A stretch of 64,000 bases of DNA, taken from NCBI RefSeq assembly GCF_012396585.1, contig NZ_JAAXPR010000008.1:1-64000 (forward strand), given 5' to 3'. This document shows positions 43,096-52,150 of this stretch, one piece after another; within the stretch, counting starts at the first letter, position 1; every line of letters begins with the position of its first letter. A program made the position numbers and the translations under genes. The notes beneath the pieces were generated by a model, which ran no database searches, was not told the origin of the DNA, and was given only the letters and a program-made list of their open reading frames with translations. The DNA comes from Streptococcus ovuberis. Lineage in GTDB: Bacteria > Bacillota > Bacilli > Lactobacillales > Streptococcaceae.

Positions 43096-44232
43096 TTATT
43101 TGGCATAGGTATAAATACCGGCTTCCATATCAATATAACTAAGGACCGTTAATTTTTGGCTAATCGCTTCATAAAAAGCTAGTTTTTTTCCTAGCTCAGA
43201 CAAAGGAACGAGTACCGTATGCCCTTCTGTCATCGTTAAAGACAAGAGATCGTTGGTCGCTTGCGTCGGAGACAATTCAACCGCTTGAATGTGCTGAGCA
43301 ACTTCCAACATATTCTCTTCAGCTAAATTCACCACAAACTGCCTAACGAGCTCCAAGTCTGTCATCCTAAAAAGAAGGTAAGCTGTCGGCAACGTTTCTT
43401 CAGTGACAGCCGTATCAATGGTTTCCCCACTCGATAGTACAGGATAGTAATTAGCGCCATCCTTGACATAACCTACGATATATTTCTCTTTGACAGCAAT
43501 TTTAAAGGTTGTTGGAAACTGGTAAGTCAATTGCGCCTTATCCACCCAAACAAGTTGATCCTCAATTGTTTCTTCGATTGTCTGTTTATCAAGAAGCACT
43601 CCTGCTGTGTAGTCTGATTCTGCTATATTAGTGGCTAACAGGACCTGTTCCTTAGTCGTGTTGGTCAATCCTGACACCTCAAACTGTTTGAGTTTTGATA
43701 GTGGAGAGACTAGGTACAGGCAACCGACTAGCATAAGGAACAGGAAGATTCCAAAGAGAACTGTCTTATAGATAAAGGCTTTCTTTTTTTTATTTTTAGG
43801 TCTGGTCAACTTCTTGGACTTTATAGGACTAGGAACTGACTCAAGCTCTTCTGTTTGCAATAGCTCTGGAGAACTTAAATCGCTATCTTCCTCCGCCGCT
43901 TCTCGAGGATTTTCCTCCAATTCCAAAGGCAAGTCTGACTCTGTGAGTTCTTGGTCAAGTCTCTCTTCAGACACCGAATCAAGCTCTTCCTTTTCTACGA
44001 CTTCTGAAGCATTCTCCCTTGTTGAAGATAGTCCTTTGGAAGTATCCTTACTTGCCTCAAGCTGCGCTGATTTTTTTTCTGATTGTGCTTTTTGGGCTTG
44101 TTCTTTTTCGCGTGCCCGTTTTTCTAAATAGGCCTGATTTTTGACCCGCCATTCAGCTAAATCAATGGTCTCCTCCACAGAAGCTGTGGGTGTTTCTTGG
44201 TCAACTTCTTGTGGGTGCTCTTTTTCAGACAT
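43096..44232 (-). CDS. divIB: Cell division protein DivIB/FtsQ
   Basis: A 378-residue bitopic division protein. A long, highly charged cytoplasmic region (about 1-152) precedes the membrane helix (about 155-176) and an extracellular POTRA domain that begins [23 protein letters not shown]. It joins FtsL and DivIC to control septal wall synthesis. It overlaps the murG stop by eight bases. Confidence 0.94.
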   Translation of the reverse strand: MSEKEHPQEVDQETPTASVEETIDLAEWRVKNQAYLEKRAREKEQAQKAQSEKKSAQLEASKDTSKGLSSTRENASEVVEKEELDSVSEERLDQELTESDLPLELEENPREAAEEDSDLSSPELLQTEELESVPSPIKSKKLTRPKNKKKKAFIYKTVLFGIFLFLMLVGCLYLVSPLSKLKQFEVSGLTNTTKEQVLLATNIAESDYTAGVLLDKQTIEETIEDQLVWVDKAQLTYQFPTTFKIAVKEKYIVGYVKDGANYYPVLSSGETIDTAVTEETLPTAYLLFRMTDLELVRQFVVNLAEENMLEVAQHIQAVELSPTQATNDLLSLTMTEGHTVLVPLSELGKKLAFYEAISQKLTVLSYIDMEAGIYTYAK

Positions 44233-45319
44233 GTTTTCCTTCTCTCTTTGTATGTTTGGCGATATCCGCCATCAAAAGGGCATAAAAACTTTCCAGGGAT
44301 TGTAAATCCTGAGACTGAGCCATTCTTGCCCGATAGTCCTCTCCTTGTGATAAGAGGAGGTCAATTTTCTCTTTTAAACGCTCAAAAGTCAAATCGTCTT
44401 CACTCAGGCTTGGAGCATATCCCTTAGACTCAAAGTAAGCTGCATTCTCTAGTTGATCACCACGACTGGCTTTCTTGCCAAGTGGAACAATCACATGGCG
44501 TTTTTGAAGAGCAAGCAACTCAAAAATAGTATTAGCTCCACCTCTTGTGATGACAACATCTGCCAATTGCAATAAGGCTTGGTACAGATCCGTGACATAA
44601 TCCACACGATAAAAGCCCGGGGACAGTTCATTCAAGTCCGGATTCCCGGTCAAGTTAATCACATTATACGAGGCTAGGAGGAGGTCACGATGCTCTGTCA
44701 CGAAATCATTAAAGATTTTGGCACCCGCAGATCCTCCAACAAATAACACAGTTGGCAAAGCGGGATCCATCTGCTCTGCGACTGCTGTCAGGGCACTTGG
44801 CAGGGCTTGTAGTGCAGTTTCTGCCTGAATTTTTGTCACCGCACCAACATGTTTTGTTTTATCGGCCTTGGTCGTCTGTTCAAAGGTCGTATACATGGTA
44901 GTCGCAAAACGGTAAGCAATTTTATTGGCCAACCCCATGGATAAATCCGATTCATGAATGAAAACAGGGACTCCTGACCACTTAGCTGCTATAACTGGTG
45001 GCACAGACACAAAGCCCCCTTTGGAGAAAAGAGCTTGTGGTCGGATTTTAAGCATGAGGAAAAAGGACTGCAACGTCCCCCAGGCCACTTTAAAGACATC
45101 CTTTAGATTCTGCCAGCTAAAATAGCGTCGCAATTTCCCCGTCGAAATCCCGTGAAAGGTAACTGGGAGGCTTAATGCTTCGATTTGACGGTACTCAATC
45201 CCCGTTTTATCTCCGATGTAATGAACTTCCCATCCGTCTTCGATCAATTTCGGAATGAGTAGAAGGTTCAAGGTGACATGGCCTACCGTCCCACCACCGG
45301 TCAATACAATCTTTTTCAT
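44225..45319 (-). CDS. murG: UDP-GlcNAc transferase MurG
   Basis: A 364-residue GT28 glycosyltransferase that converts lipid I to lipid II on the inner membrane face. The N-terminal [14 protein letters not shown] loop is present, where many homologues have [19 protein letters not shown] begins the C-domain, and [16 protein letters not shown] binds the donor. It follows murD by 12 bases. Confidence 0.95.
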   Translation of the reverse strand: MKKIVLTGGGTVGHVTLNLLLIPKLIEDGWEVHYIGDKTGIEYRQIEALSLPVTFHGISTGKLRRYFSWQNLKDVFKVAWGTLQSFFLMLKIRPQALFSKGGFVSVPPVIAAKWSGVPVFIHESDLSMGLANKIAYRFATTMYTTFEQTTKADKTKHVGAVTKIQAETALQALPSALTAVAEQMDPALPTVLFVGGSAGAKIFNDFVTEHRDLLLASYNVINLTGNPDLNELSPGFYRVDYVTDLYQALLQLADVVITRGGANTIFELLALQKRHVIVPLGKKASRGDQLENAAYFESKGYAPSLSEDDLTFERLKEKIDLLLSQGEDYRARMAQSQDLQSLESFYALLMADIAKHTKREGKHV

Positions 45320-45331
45320 GTTCTTACTTTC

Positions 45332-46693
45332 TTACTGATTTTCAGCCTTTAACTCCTCATAAGCCGCCAGGAAACTGTCCCCCCGTACTTCAAAATTAGC
45401 ATACATATCCCAACTAGCATTGGCTGGACTGAGGAGGACAACATCTCCTGGACTTGCTAGTTCAAAGGCCTTCTTGGCTGCGTCCGCAACATCTTGGGCT
45501 AAGCTATAAGGCACCCCCGCAGCCTGTGCTGCTCTAACCATACGCGGCGTAGATTCTCCTACTATTACCATCTGTTTCAAGCCACGCAAATCTGGAACAA
45601 GATCATCAAACTCATTGCCTCGGTCCAAACCACCAGCAATCAGAAGAACTTTTTGAGGATCAAACCCTGACAAAGCTTTTTGGGTCGCTAGACTATTGGT
45701 TGATTTGCTATCATTGTAAAAAGCAACGTGATTAATCTCACCGACATATTGAAGGCGATGCTTGACCCCACCAAAATGACTAAGAGTCTCTGCAATAGCC
45801 TGATTAGAAATCCCCAAGGTCTTCGCAACAGCAATCGTCGCTAGGGCATTTTCTACATTATGTAACCCAGGGACACCTAAACTGTCCGCTGGCATAATCG
45901 GCTCGTCCTTGAAATAGAGCACACCTTCCTGTAAATAGGCGCCTTCCACCTTTTCTTGACTAGAAAAAGAGATAAGTCTAGCTTTGGTCTTTTGTGCCAA
46001 GTTTCGTGCCAATTCCTGAGTCATGTTTAGAATCAAAGTATCCTGAGCTGTCATCTGGTCTTGAATATGCCACTTTGCCGCAACATAGGCTTCAAAATCA
46101 CCATGGTAGTCTAAATGGCTAGGCATCAAATTAGTAACGACTGCTATTTTAGGTCTAAACTGGTCGACCCCCATCAGCTGAAAGCTTGATAACTCCATCA
46201 CCAAGACATCCTCAGCCGTCGCTTCCTGAGCGACACTAGAAGCCGGAAAACCAATATTACCGCACAGTAGAGCTGTCTGCCCACCAGCATTTAAAACGTC
46301 TGCAATCATGGTCGTCGTCGTCGTTTTGCCGTTCGACCCTGTGATGCCCACAATCGGCGCCTCTGAAACTAGATAGGCCAATTCAACCTCAGTCAAGACA
46401 GGGATTCCCTTGTCAAGCGCTTTGGCCACCATAGGATTAGTGTATGGAATTCCTGGGTTTTTCACAACACAAGCAAATTCCTCTTCCAAAAGTTCCAAAG
46501 GATGGCCACCACAGATCACCTTGATTCCCCCTTCTAAAAGGGTTTGGGCTGAACGGTTTTCTTCGAACGGCTTCCCATCGTTCACCGTCACGATAGCACC
46601 CAGCCTTGTCAAAAGGCGAGCCGCTGATTCTCCTGATTTGGCCAAGCCAAGAACGAGGACTTTTTGATTTTTAAAGGTTGTGATTTCTTTCAT
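45332..46693 (-). CDS. murD: UDP-MurNAc-L-alanine:D-glutamate ligase MurD
   Basis: A 453-residue Mur ligase that adds D-glutamate to UDP-MurNAc-L-alanine. The P-loop is [12 protein letters not shown] (near residue 115). The Mur-ligase middle-domain signatures [21 protein letters not shown] and [16 protein letters not shown] follow, and [22 protein letters not shown] is near the C-terminus. It is first in the murD-murG-divIB unit, with TAAAAT upstream of the ATG. Confidence 0.96.
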   Translation of the reverse strand: MKEITTFKNQKVLVLGLAKSGESAARLLTRLGAIVTVNDGKPFEENRSAQTLLEGGIKVICGGHPLELLEEEFACVVKNPGIPYTNPMVAKALDKGIPVLTEVELAYLVSEAPIVGITGSNGKTTTTTMIADVLNAGGQTALLCGNIGFPASSVAQEATAEDVLVMELSSFQLMGVDQFRPKIAVVTNLMPSHLDYHGDFEAYVAAKWHIQDQMTAQDTLILNMTQELARNLAQKTKARLISFSSQEKVEGAYLQEGVLYFKDEPIMPADSLGVPGLHNVENALATIAVAKTLGISNQAIAETLSHFGGVKHRLQYVGEINHVAFYNDSKSTNSLATQKALSGFDPQKVLLIAGGLDRGNEFDDLVPDLRGLKQMVIVGESTPRMVRAAQAAGVPYSLAQDVADAAKKAFELASPGDVVLLSPANASWDMYANFEVRGDSFLAAYEELKAENQ

Positions 46694-47050
46694 ATTTTCT
46701 CAATTTCTCTTGGTATTTTCTACTATTTTACCGTGAAAGAGAAATATTTTCAAGGAAAGACGAAGCAAAGTGAGAGAACGACCATGACAAGCCCGTTAAC
46801 CACCAATCACAAAGATAAGGAAAACCATACCTCCAGACCCAAAACCGTTACGCCTTTTCTCTTCCCTGAAGTCAATTTAGGCTGATTGCCAATCATCACC
46901 ATCCCCTCAAAAAATATTCAACCAACAGTGGAACAAAAGCCCACTGCACCAGCCTATTTAACTAGTCCATTAATACTATAACCAACCGATTCTCAAAAAA
47001 AATGACAAACAGGTTATGCTATCAGATCAAGTCTCCACCGCTAAAAACTA
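46694..47050. other. Intergenic region between hpf and murD
   Basis: About 350 bases carrying the murD promoter near its right-hand gene and no supported gene. A 73-codon plus-strand frame overlapping the murD start has no ribosome-binding site or family resemblance. Confidence 0.5.
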
Positions 47051-47053
47051 AAA

Positions 47054-47084
47054 CTCCCCTATGGTTACAAGCAACCATAGGGGG
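47054..47084 (-). terminator. hpf terminator
   Basis: A perfect 11-bp stem (CCCCTATGGTT at 47056-47066 with AACCATAGGGG at 47073-47083), followed on the minus strand by AGTTTTAGTTTTT. Confidence 0.88.
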
Positions 47085-47102
47085 CTTTCTATACTCATTC
47101 AT

Positions 47103-47645
47103 TTAGACCTTAGCTTCTAGGAGACCGATATCCCCATCCTCACGCTTATAGATGACATGAGTGCTGGTGGTTTCAACATCCGTATAAATAAAGAAGTCAT
47201 GGCCTACCAATTCCATTTGAAGGATCGCTTCATCCAAAGTCATCGGTTTCAAGTCAATCTGTTTGGTGCGGACAACCTGTGAATCTGCTGATGCTTCCTC
47301 AACCAGAGCGTCCGTAAAGAGCTGGCTAGTAGAAACCTTCTCACGATGCCGTTTCTCAATCTTTGTTTTGTTCTTGCGGATCTGACGCTCGATTTTGTCA
47401 ACAACTAGATCAATAGAGCCGTACATATCCTGAGATACATCTTCTGCTCTAAGAGTTACATTGCCAAGTGGAATAGTAACCTCCACTTTAGCTGTCTTTT
47501 CCCGATAGACTTTTAGGTTAACCTTTGCGGTTAAGTCAATATCTTCTGAAAAATATTTTTCAATCTTGCTGACCTTGAGTTCAACATAATCACGAATTGC
47601 TTCGGTGACCTCAATGTTCTCGCCACGGATGTTGTACTTAATCAT
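47103..47645 (-). CDS. hpf: Long-form ribosome hibernation promoting factor
   Basis: A 180-residue HPF (YfiA family). The N-terminal ribosome-binding domain is at about 1-100 (YNIRGENIEVTEAIRDYVELKVSKIEKYF). The C-terminal dimerisation domain (about 120-180) carries DEAILQMELVGHDFFIY. The long form pairs two ribosomes into 100S dimers in stationary phase. It follows comFC and has its own strong promoter. Confidence 0.95.
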   Translation of the reverse strand: MIKYNIRGENIEVTEAIRDYVELKVSKIEKYFSEDIDLTAKVNLKVYREKTAKVEVTIPLGNVTLRAEDVSQDMYGSIDLVVDKIERQIRKNKTKIEKRHREKVSTSQLFTDALVEEASADSQVVRTKQIDLKPMTLDEAILQMELVGHDFFIYTDVETTSTHVIYKREDGDIGLLEAKV

Positions 47646-47690
47646 ATAGGTTCCTCTTTTCTAAGCGTTTCCGCCTTTCTTTATAAGTTT

Positions 47691-47719
47691 ATTATACCGC
47701 TTTCATGATTTTTTTGCAA
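47691..47719 (-). promoter_or_regulatory. hpf promoter
   Basis: The minus strand has TTGCAA (47714-47719), 17 bases, TATAAT (47691-47696), about 45 bases upstream of the hpf ATG. Confidence 0.8.
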
Positions 47720-47899
47720 CGATTTTCCTTCTCTAGGTAATTCCTTGGCAGCTGGTATTCTCACTTGTTTTACTTCATCAGGATTAGCCTTTCAAGGGCG
47801 TCTAAAATAGGAATAGTCCTAATTCTCAAAGACCGGTTCGGTGTCTCTTTTATCATTTTTAGCAATAAAACATTTTTCCGGTCGACAACTGAGTCCCCC

Positions 47900-48568
47900 T
47901 TATCTTGCTAAAGAGAAGGTCGTTACTTGCTCGATTCCTGTTTGGGTCAAAATTTCCCTTAATAACTGTAGAGTCGCTCCTGTTGTGTAAATGTCATCAA
48001 TCAGTAAAACCGGTTTATCTAAAGGAAGGCTTTTAACCATTGTGAAGACTTGTTTGGTCGCCAAGCGTTGCTCCCGTGTCTTACTAGATTGCTTGTCAGT
48101 ATGCTTTTTTTCAAAAATATCTTCATACCTTAACTGGGCCGCCTCCAGAAGAGCTGTAACCTGATTAAACCCCCTGTCTTGATAAGAAGGTTGACTTAAG
48201 GGAACGGGCAAAAACCGATGAGTCTTTTGATACGGCTTCAAAGCATTTCTAAGATCAGCCGCAAAAACATCTTTTAGGACATAATCACCTCCAAATTTGA
48301 ATCGACTAAAAAAGTCCTTCATGGCCTCATTATAAACATAGAGGCTGATATGCTGAACCGTCTTTCCTTGCTCTTTCCAATAATGGCAATCGTGACAAAT
48401 CTCATTAGTTGGGCCTGGTTTGCAACAGTGCGGGCAATGCGTTTGGCCTATCAGGAGAAAACTTTCTCGACAGGTTTGGCATAAACCATCCTTCCTCGGG
48501 GATAAGCCTAGGATTTCTCCAAAAGACCAATTTTGCTTAAAAACTTGCTGACAAAGCAAACACATCAT
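47900..48568 (-). CDS. comFC: Competence protein ComFC
   Basis: A 222-residue phosphoribosyltransferase-fold protein needed for DNA uptake. Four N-terminal Cys pairs (CLLC, CQTC, CPHC, CHDC) form zinc sites, and the PRPP loop is VLLIDDIYTTGAT near the C-terminus. It partners ComFA. Its start overlaps the comFA stop by four bases. Confidence 0.94.
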   Translation of the reverse strand: MMCLLCQQVFKQNWSFGEILGLSPRKDGLCQTCRESFLLIGQTHCPHCCKPGPTNEICHDCHYWKEQGKTVQHISLYVYNEAMKDFFSRFKFGGDYVLKDVFAADLRNALKPYQKTHRFLPVPLSQPSYQDRGFNQVTALLEAAQLRYEDIFEKKHTDKQSSKTREQRLATKQVFTMVKSLPLDKPVLLIDDIYTTGATLQLLREILTQTGIEQVTTFSLAR

Positions 48569-49869
48569 CCTAGACCACTCTCCTTATTCATCAATTGAAT
48601 CTCTGCAATGGCCTTTTCGATTGCCCGATTGGTGCCGTCCTGGTAGAAGTGGAGCAAGCCTGTCGGCCTCTCCAAACTGCGTCCCACGCGCCCACCAATC
48701 TGGACCAGACTAGACTTGCTATACAAGCGGTGGTTGGCCTCCACCACAAAAACATCCACACAGGGAAAGGTCACTCCCCGCTCCAAGATGGTTGTCGACA
48801 CCAAAATCGTTACCTCACGCTCACGAAAGGCCGTCACCACCTCCAAACGTTCAGCAGTCTGACTGGATACAAAGCCGACTTGCTCCGCTGGAAAATAGGA
48901 TTCTAAACAGTTCGCTAAAGCTTGTCCCATGGTAATCTCTGGTGCAAAAATCAGGAGAGGAAATCCTGTCTGACGCTGCTCTCTAATATCTTTCAAGAGT
49001 TTTTGGGGCAATGTCTTTTGAGCGATCGCCTTCTGAAAACCTGAAAGCCATACTTTTCTGGGGACAACTAGAGGATTTTCATGAAAGCGTCTTGGAAGAC
49101 GTAACAGAATCAATTCTCCTTTTTGCACCTGCCTGTCTAGTTCTTCGGTTGAGGTGGCTGTAAGCACTAACTTGCACCCTTTTAAGGTCAGAGACTGGTT
49201 GACTGCATGATATAACATAGGATTATCCACAAAAGGAAAGGCATCCACCTCATCAATAATTAACAGATCAAAGGCTTGGTAAAACTTCAAAAGCTGATGG
49301 GTCGTAGCAATGACCAAGGGTGTCCTAAAATAGGGGTCTCCCTCTCCATGCAAGAGAGCAATCGGGCAGGAAAAATCTTGACTCAATCGGCGATAAAGCT
49401 CAATGCAAACATCAATCCGGGGTGTCGCAATGCAGACGGCCTGTCCTTTAGCTAACGTTTCAGCAACCACTTGATAAATCATCTCGGTCTTTCCAGCCCC
49501 TGTCACTGCATGAACGAGAGCGCTTTGTCCGCCAGCCACAGCTTCTAATAAGCCTTTTGAAATCCTCTCCTGCCAAGCCGTCAGTTGGCCTTTCCAAAGC
49601 AGGTAATCCTTAGGTTCAAAGGGAGTCTGCGGGATGTGGTAAAGAGTTTGATCACTTCTCACTCTTCCCAGCAGCAAGCACTCTCGACAATAAGTTGCTC
49701 CGATTGGCAATAAACACTTGACTGTGTCCATTTCTGAGCCACATCGGCCACAAAACTGGCGTCCTTTTTCCTCTCTGACAGCTGGCAAAGTTTCTGCATA
49801 AGCGGCAAAACTTTCTGGCAACTGTCCTTCTACAAAAAGGCGCCCACGGTAATCATCTAAATTCTCCAT
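48565..49869 (-). CDS. comFA: Competence helicase ComFA
   Basis: A 434-residue DEAD-like ATPase that drives single-stranded DNA import during transformation. An N-terminal four-Cys zinc site (CGRCGSEM...CREC), Walker A AVTGAGKTE, the DEVD box in LLIIDEVDAF and helicase motif VI-like QIGGRVGRSLERP are present. An AACGAATG sequence just upstream resembles the competence combox TACGAATA at six of eight positions. The gene is divergent from yigZ. Confidence 0.94.
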   Translation of the reverse strand: MENLDDYRGRLFVEGQLPESFAAYAETLPAVREEKGRQFCGRCGSEMDTVKCLLPIGATYCRECLLLGRVRSDQTLYHIPQTPFEPKDYLLWKGQLTAWQERISKGLLEAVAGGQSALVHAVTGAGKTEMIYQVVAETLAKGQAVCIATPRIDVCIELYRRLSQDFSCPIALLHGEGDPYFRTPLVIATTHQLLKFYQAFDLLIIDEVDAFPFVDNPMLYHAVNQSLTLKGCKLVLTATSTEELDRQVQKGELILLRLPRRFHENPLVVPRKVWLSGFQKAIAQKTLPQKLLKDIREQRQTGFPLLIFAPEITMGQALANCLESYFPAEQVGFVSSQTAERLEVVTAFREREVTILVSTTILERGVTFPCVDVFVVEANHRLYSKSSLVQIGGRVGRSLERPTGLLHFYQDGTNRAIEKAIAEIQLMNKESGLG

Positions 49870-49890
49870 ACTCTTTCATTCGTTCTTTTT

Positions 49891-49919
49891 TTGAAAAAAG
49901 GAGCATTTCTTGGTACAAT
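49891..49919 (+). promoter_or_regulatory. yigZ promoter (predicted leaderless)
   Basis: TTGAAA (49891-49896), 17 bases, TACAAT (49914-49919), then six bases to the ATG at 49926. No Shine-Dalgarno can fit on the transcript. Confidence 0.75.
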
Positions 49920-49925
49920 GACCTT

Positions 49926-50555
49926 ATGGAATACAAGACTATCACACAGGACGGCTCCGTCGAAGAAGAAATCAAAAAATCCCGCTTTATCTGCCACCTC
50001 AAACGGGTGGAGACAGAAGAAGAAGCCCGTGCTTTTATCCAGCACATCAAAAAAGAGCACTACAAGGCCAACCACAACTGCTCTGCTTTTATCTTAGGAG
50101 AGAACAGCCAAGTCAAGCGCAGCAGTGATGATGGCGAACCTTCAGGGACAGCAGGAGTTCCTATGCTCGGTGTTTTAGAGGCGCTTGAAGTCACCAACGT
50201 TGTCGCCGTTGTCACCCGCTATTTTGGTGGCATCAAACTGGGAGCCGGTGGGCTGATCAGAGCTTACGCGGGCAGTGTATCCAAGGCTGTTCAAGAGATC
50301 GGTCGTGTCCAAATCAAAGAGCAACAGGGGATTCGGTTAGTCTTAAGTTACCCCCAATACCAAGACTTTACCAATTTTCTAAAGCAGAACCAACTCTATG
50401 AAATTGATCCTCAATTTACCACTCAAGTAACGACCGAAATCTTTGTAGACAAGGAAGCAACGCAAAACACCATTGATCAATTGACCGAATTCTTTCAGGG
50501 CAAAGCTCAACTAGAGATTTCCGATATCCGAGAAATTGAGGTTCCTCTGATTTAA
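49926..50555 (+). CDS. yigZ: YigZ/IMPACT family protein
   Basis: A 209-residue UPF0029 (IMPACT N-terminal) protein with a DUF1949 C-terminal domain. The motifs are [29 protein letters not shown] and [20 protein letters not shown]. It is related to eukaryotic IMPACT translation regulators; the bacterial role is unclear. It is divergent from comFA and upstream of cysK. Confidence 0.92.
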   Translation: MEYKTITQDGSVEEEIKKSRFICHLKRVETEEEARAFIQHIKKEHYKANHNCSAFILGENSQVKRSSDDGEPSGTAGVPMLGVLEALEVTNVVAVVTRYFGGIKLGAGGLIRAYAGSVSKAVQEIGRVQIKEQQGIRLVLSYPQYQDFTNFLKQNQLYEIDPQFTTQVTTEIFVDKEATQNTIDQLTEFFQGKAQLEISDIREIEVPLI

Positions 50556-50582
50556 AAAAGCTATCCCCACGATAGCTTTTTT
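50554..50582 (+). terminator. Bidirectional-type terminator after yigZ
   Basis: AAAAAAGCTATC pairs with GATAGCTTTTTT over the loop CCCAC, directly beyond the yigZ stop. Confidence 0.9.
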
Positions 50583-50586
50583 ATAT

Positions 50587-50615
50587 TTTACAAAGTCTGC
50601 TAGACTTCTTATACT
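50587..50615 (+). promoter_or_regulatory. cysK promoter with a palindrome in the spacer
   Basis: TTTACA (50587-50592), 17 bases, TATACT (50610-50615). The spacer contains the 15-bp inverted repeat AAGTCTGCTAGACTT (50593-50607), a candidate operator. Confidence 0.7.
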
Positions 50616-50646
50616 GGAGATACTAGGTATTCAGAAAGGAAAGCTT

Positions 50647-51570
50647 ATGACACTTTATCAAAATATCACCGAACTTGTCGGAAAAACACCCATTGTTAAA
50701 CTCAACCGCATCGTTCCTGAAGGTGCAGCTGATGTTTACGTCAAGTTAGAAGCCTTTAACCCCGGTTCTTCTGTCAAAGACCGCATCGCCCTCAACATGA
50801 TCAAAGACGCTGAAGAGCGCGGCGTCCTAAAGCCTGGAGACACCATCGTTGAGCCAACGTCCGGTAACACTGGTATCGGTCTTGCTTGGGTAGGTGCTGC
50901 TCTCGGTTACAAGGTCATTATCGTCATGCCAGACACCATGTCTATCGAACGTCGCAAAATCATCCAAGCCTACGGCGCTGAACTCATCTTGACGCCAGGT
51001 GCAGAAGGAATGAAAGGCGCCATTGCCAAGGCACAAGCAATCGCCGAAGAAAGACAAGGTTTCGTGCCTCAGCAATTTATCAACCAAGCCAACCCTGCCG
51101 TTCACGAAGCCACCACTGGACCAGAAATCCTGGAAGCCTTTGGACCAAAGGGACTGGATGCCTTTGTCTCAGGTGTCGGAACTGGTGGAACCATTTCTGG
51201 AGTATCCCATGTCCTCAAAGAAGCTAATCCTGACGTGCAAATCTATGCTGTCGAAGCAGACGAATCAGCTGTCCTATCTGGTGAAAAGCCTGGACCTCAC
51301 AAGATTCAAGGCATCTCTGCAGGCTTCATTCCGGATACCCTTGACACCCAAGCCTATGACGGCATTGTCCGCGTCAGCTCTGACAACGCCATCGCTACAG
51401 GTCGAGCTATCGGTGGCCAAGAAGGGTTCCTGCTAGGCATTTCAGGTTCTGCTGCTGTTTATGCAGCCATTGAAGTCGCTAAAAAATTAGGTGCCGGCAA
51501 AAAAGTCTTAGCCATCGCACCAGACAACGGCGAACGTTACCTCTCAACCGTCCTCTACGATTTTGAGTAA
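50647..51570 (+). CDS. cysK: Cysteine synthase (O-acetylserine sulfhydrylase)
   Basis: A 307-residue PLP enzyme that makes cysteine from O-acetylserine and sulfide. The PLP lysine is in [13 protein letters not shown] (near residue 42), the substrate loop is [11 protein letters not shown] and the phosphate-binding loop [12 protein letters not shown]. Length fits CysK. It has its own promoter and terminator. Confidence 0.95.
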   Translation: MTLYQNITELVGKTPIVKLNRIVPEGAADVYVKLEAFNPGSSVKDRIALNMIKDAEERGVLKPGDTIVEPTSGNTGIGLAWVGAALGYKVIIVMPDTMSIERRKIIQAYGAELILTPGAEGMKGAIAKAQAIAEERQGFVPQQFINQANPAVHEATTGPEILEAFGPKGLDAFVSGVGTGGTISGVSHVLKEANPDVQIYAVEADESAVLSGEKPGPHKIQGISAGFIPDTLDTQAYDGIVRVSSDNAIATGRAIGGQEGFLLGISGSAAVYAAIEVAKKLGAGKKVLAIAPDNGERYLSTVLYDFE

Positions 51571-51590
51571 GTCCTCCTACTAGAGCAAAG

Positions 51591-51625
51591 TCCCCCACAC
51601 TTTGAAATGGTGTGAGGGGATGTTT
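51591..51625 (+). terminator. cysK terminator
   Basis: TCCCCCACAC and GTGTGAGGGGA form a stem with one bulge, followed by TGTTTTTATTTTT. Confidence 0.85.
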
Positions 51626-52135
51626 TTATTTTTCAAGCCATCTTTTTTGAATCTCAAAAGCGACAGACTTAGGACGCCTATCCCTCGTAAAGATGCCTTT
51701 TAGGTTGCCATCTATGCGACGAATATTATTTCCCGTTGCAAAGTCTGCAAAATTCCATAAATGCTCTCCAATAATGTATTCATATCGATCCAAGACAGCA
51801 AAATGTTCTTGATAAAATTGTACTTGAAATTCTTCTGAATAGGGATTTTTGTATAAGGAGTGCATTCCAGAAACCGTGTCAACCCCAAATTCAGAAAACA
51901 TTATAGGTTTATCTGGGTATTTTTCATGCCAACGCTCAATTTCAGCACATAATTTCGGAATGGCTGCATCTAAATAACCGTGGTCAATGTACCACCCATA
52001 ATAGCGATTTAAACAGATAATATCGCACATTTCTGTAATCTTATCTAATTCTGGGGTAGCGTTGACGATGTTAGGAACTACTATCGGCCGTTTTTCAAAG
52101 TCTAGTTTTCTTTGATTATCATATGAGCCAATTAT
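51626..52135 (-). pseudogene. C-terminal remnant of a GH2 beta-glucuronidase
   Basis: About 169 codons remain. The ATG-started part encodes CLNRYYGWYIDHG, IMFSEFGVDTVSGMHS (the FSEFG segment carries the GH2 nucleophile glutamate) and LWNFADF...GIFTRDRRPKS, the usual C-terminal third of bacterial beta-glucuronidases. Homology continues upstream of that ATG (codons encoding RPIVVPNIVNATPELD) up to a stop codon at 52136-52138. The N-terminal two thirds, with the acid/base glutamate, are missing. The esterase gene begins 16 bases further on, so a deletion joined them. Confidence 0.85.
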
Positions 52136-52150
52136 TTATTAGCAAGAGCG

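Noticed and set aside
46664..46885. A 73-codon plus-strand frame crossing the murD start
   Set aside because: No ribosome-binding site, overlaps the murD promoter, low complexity.
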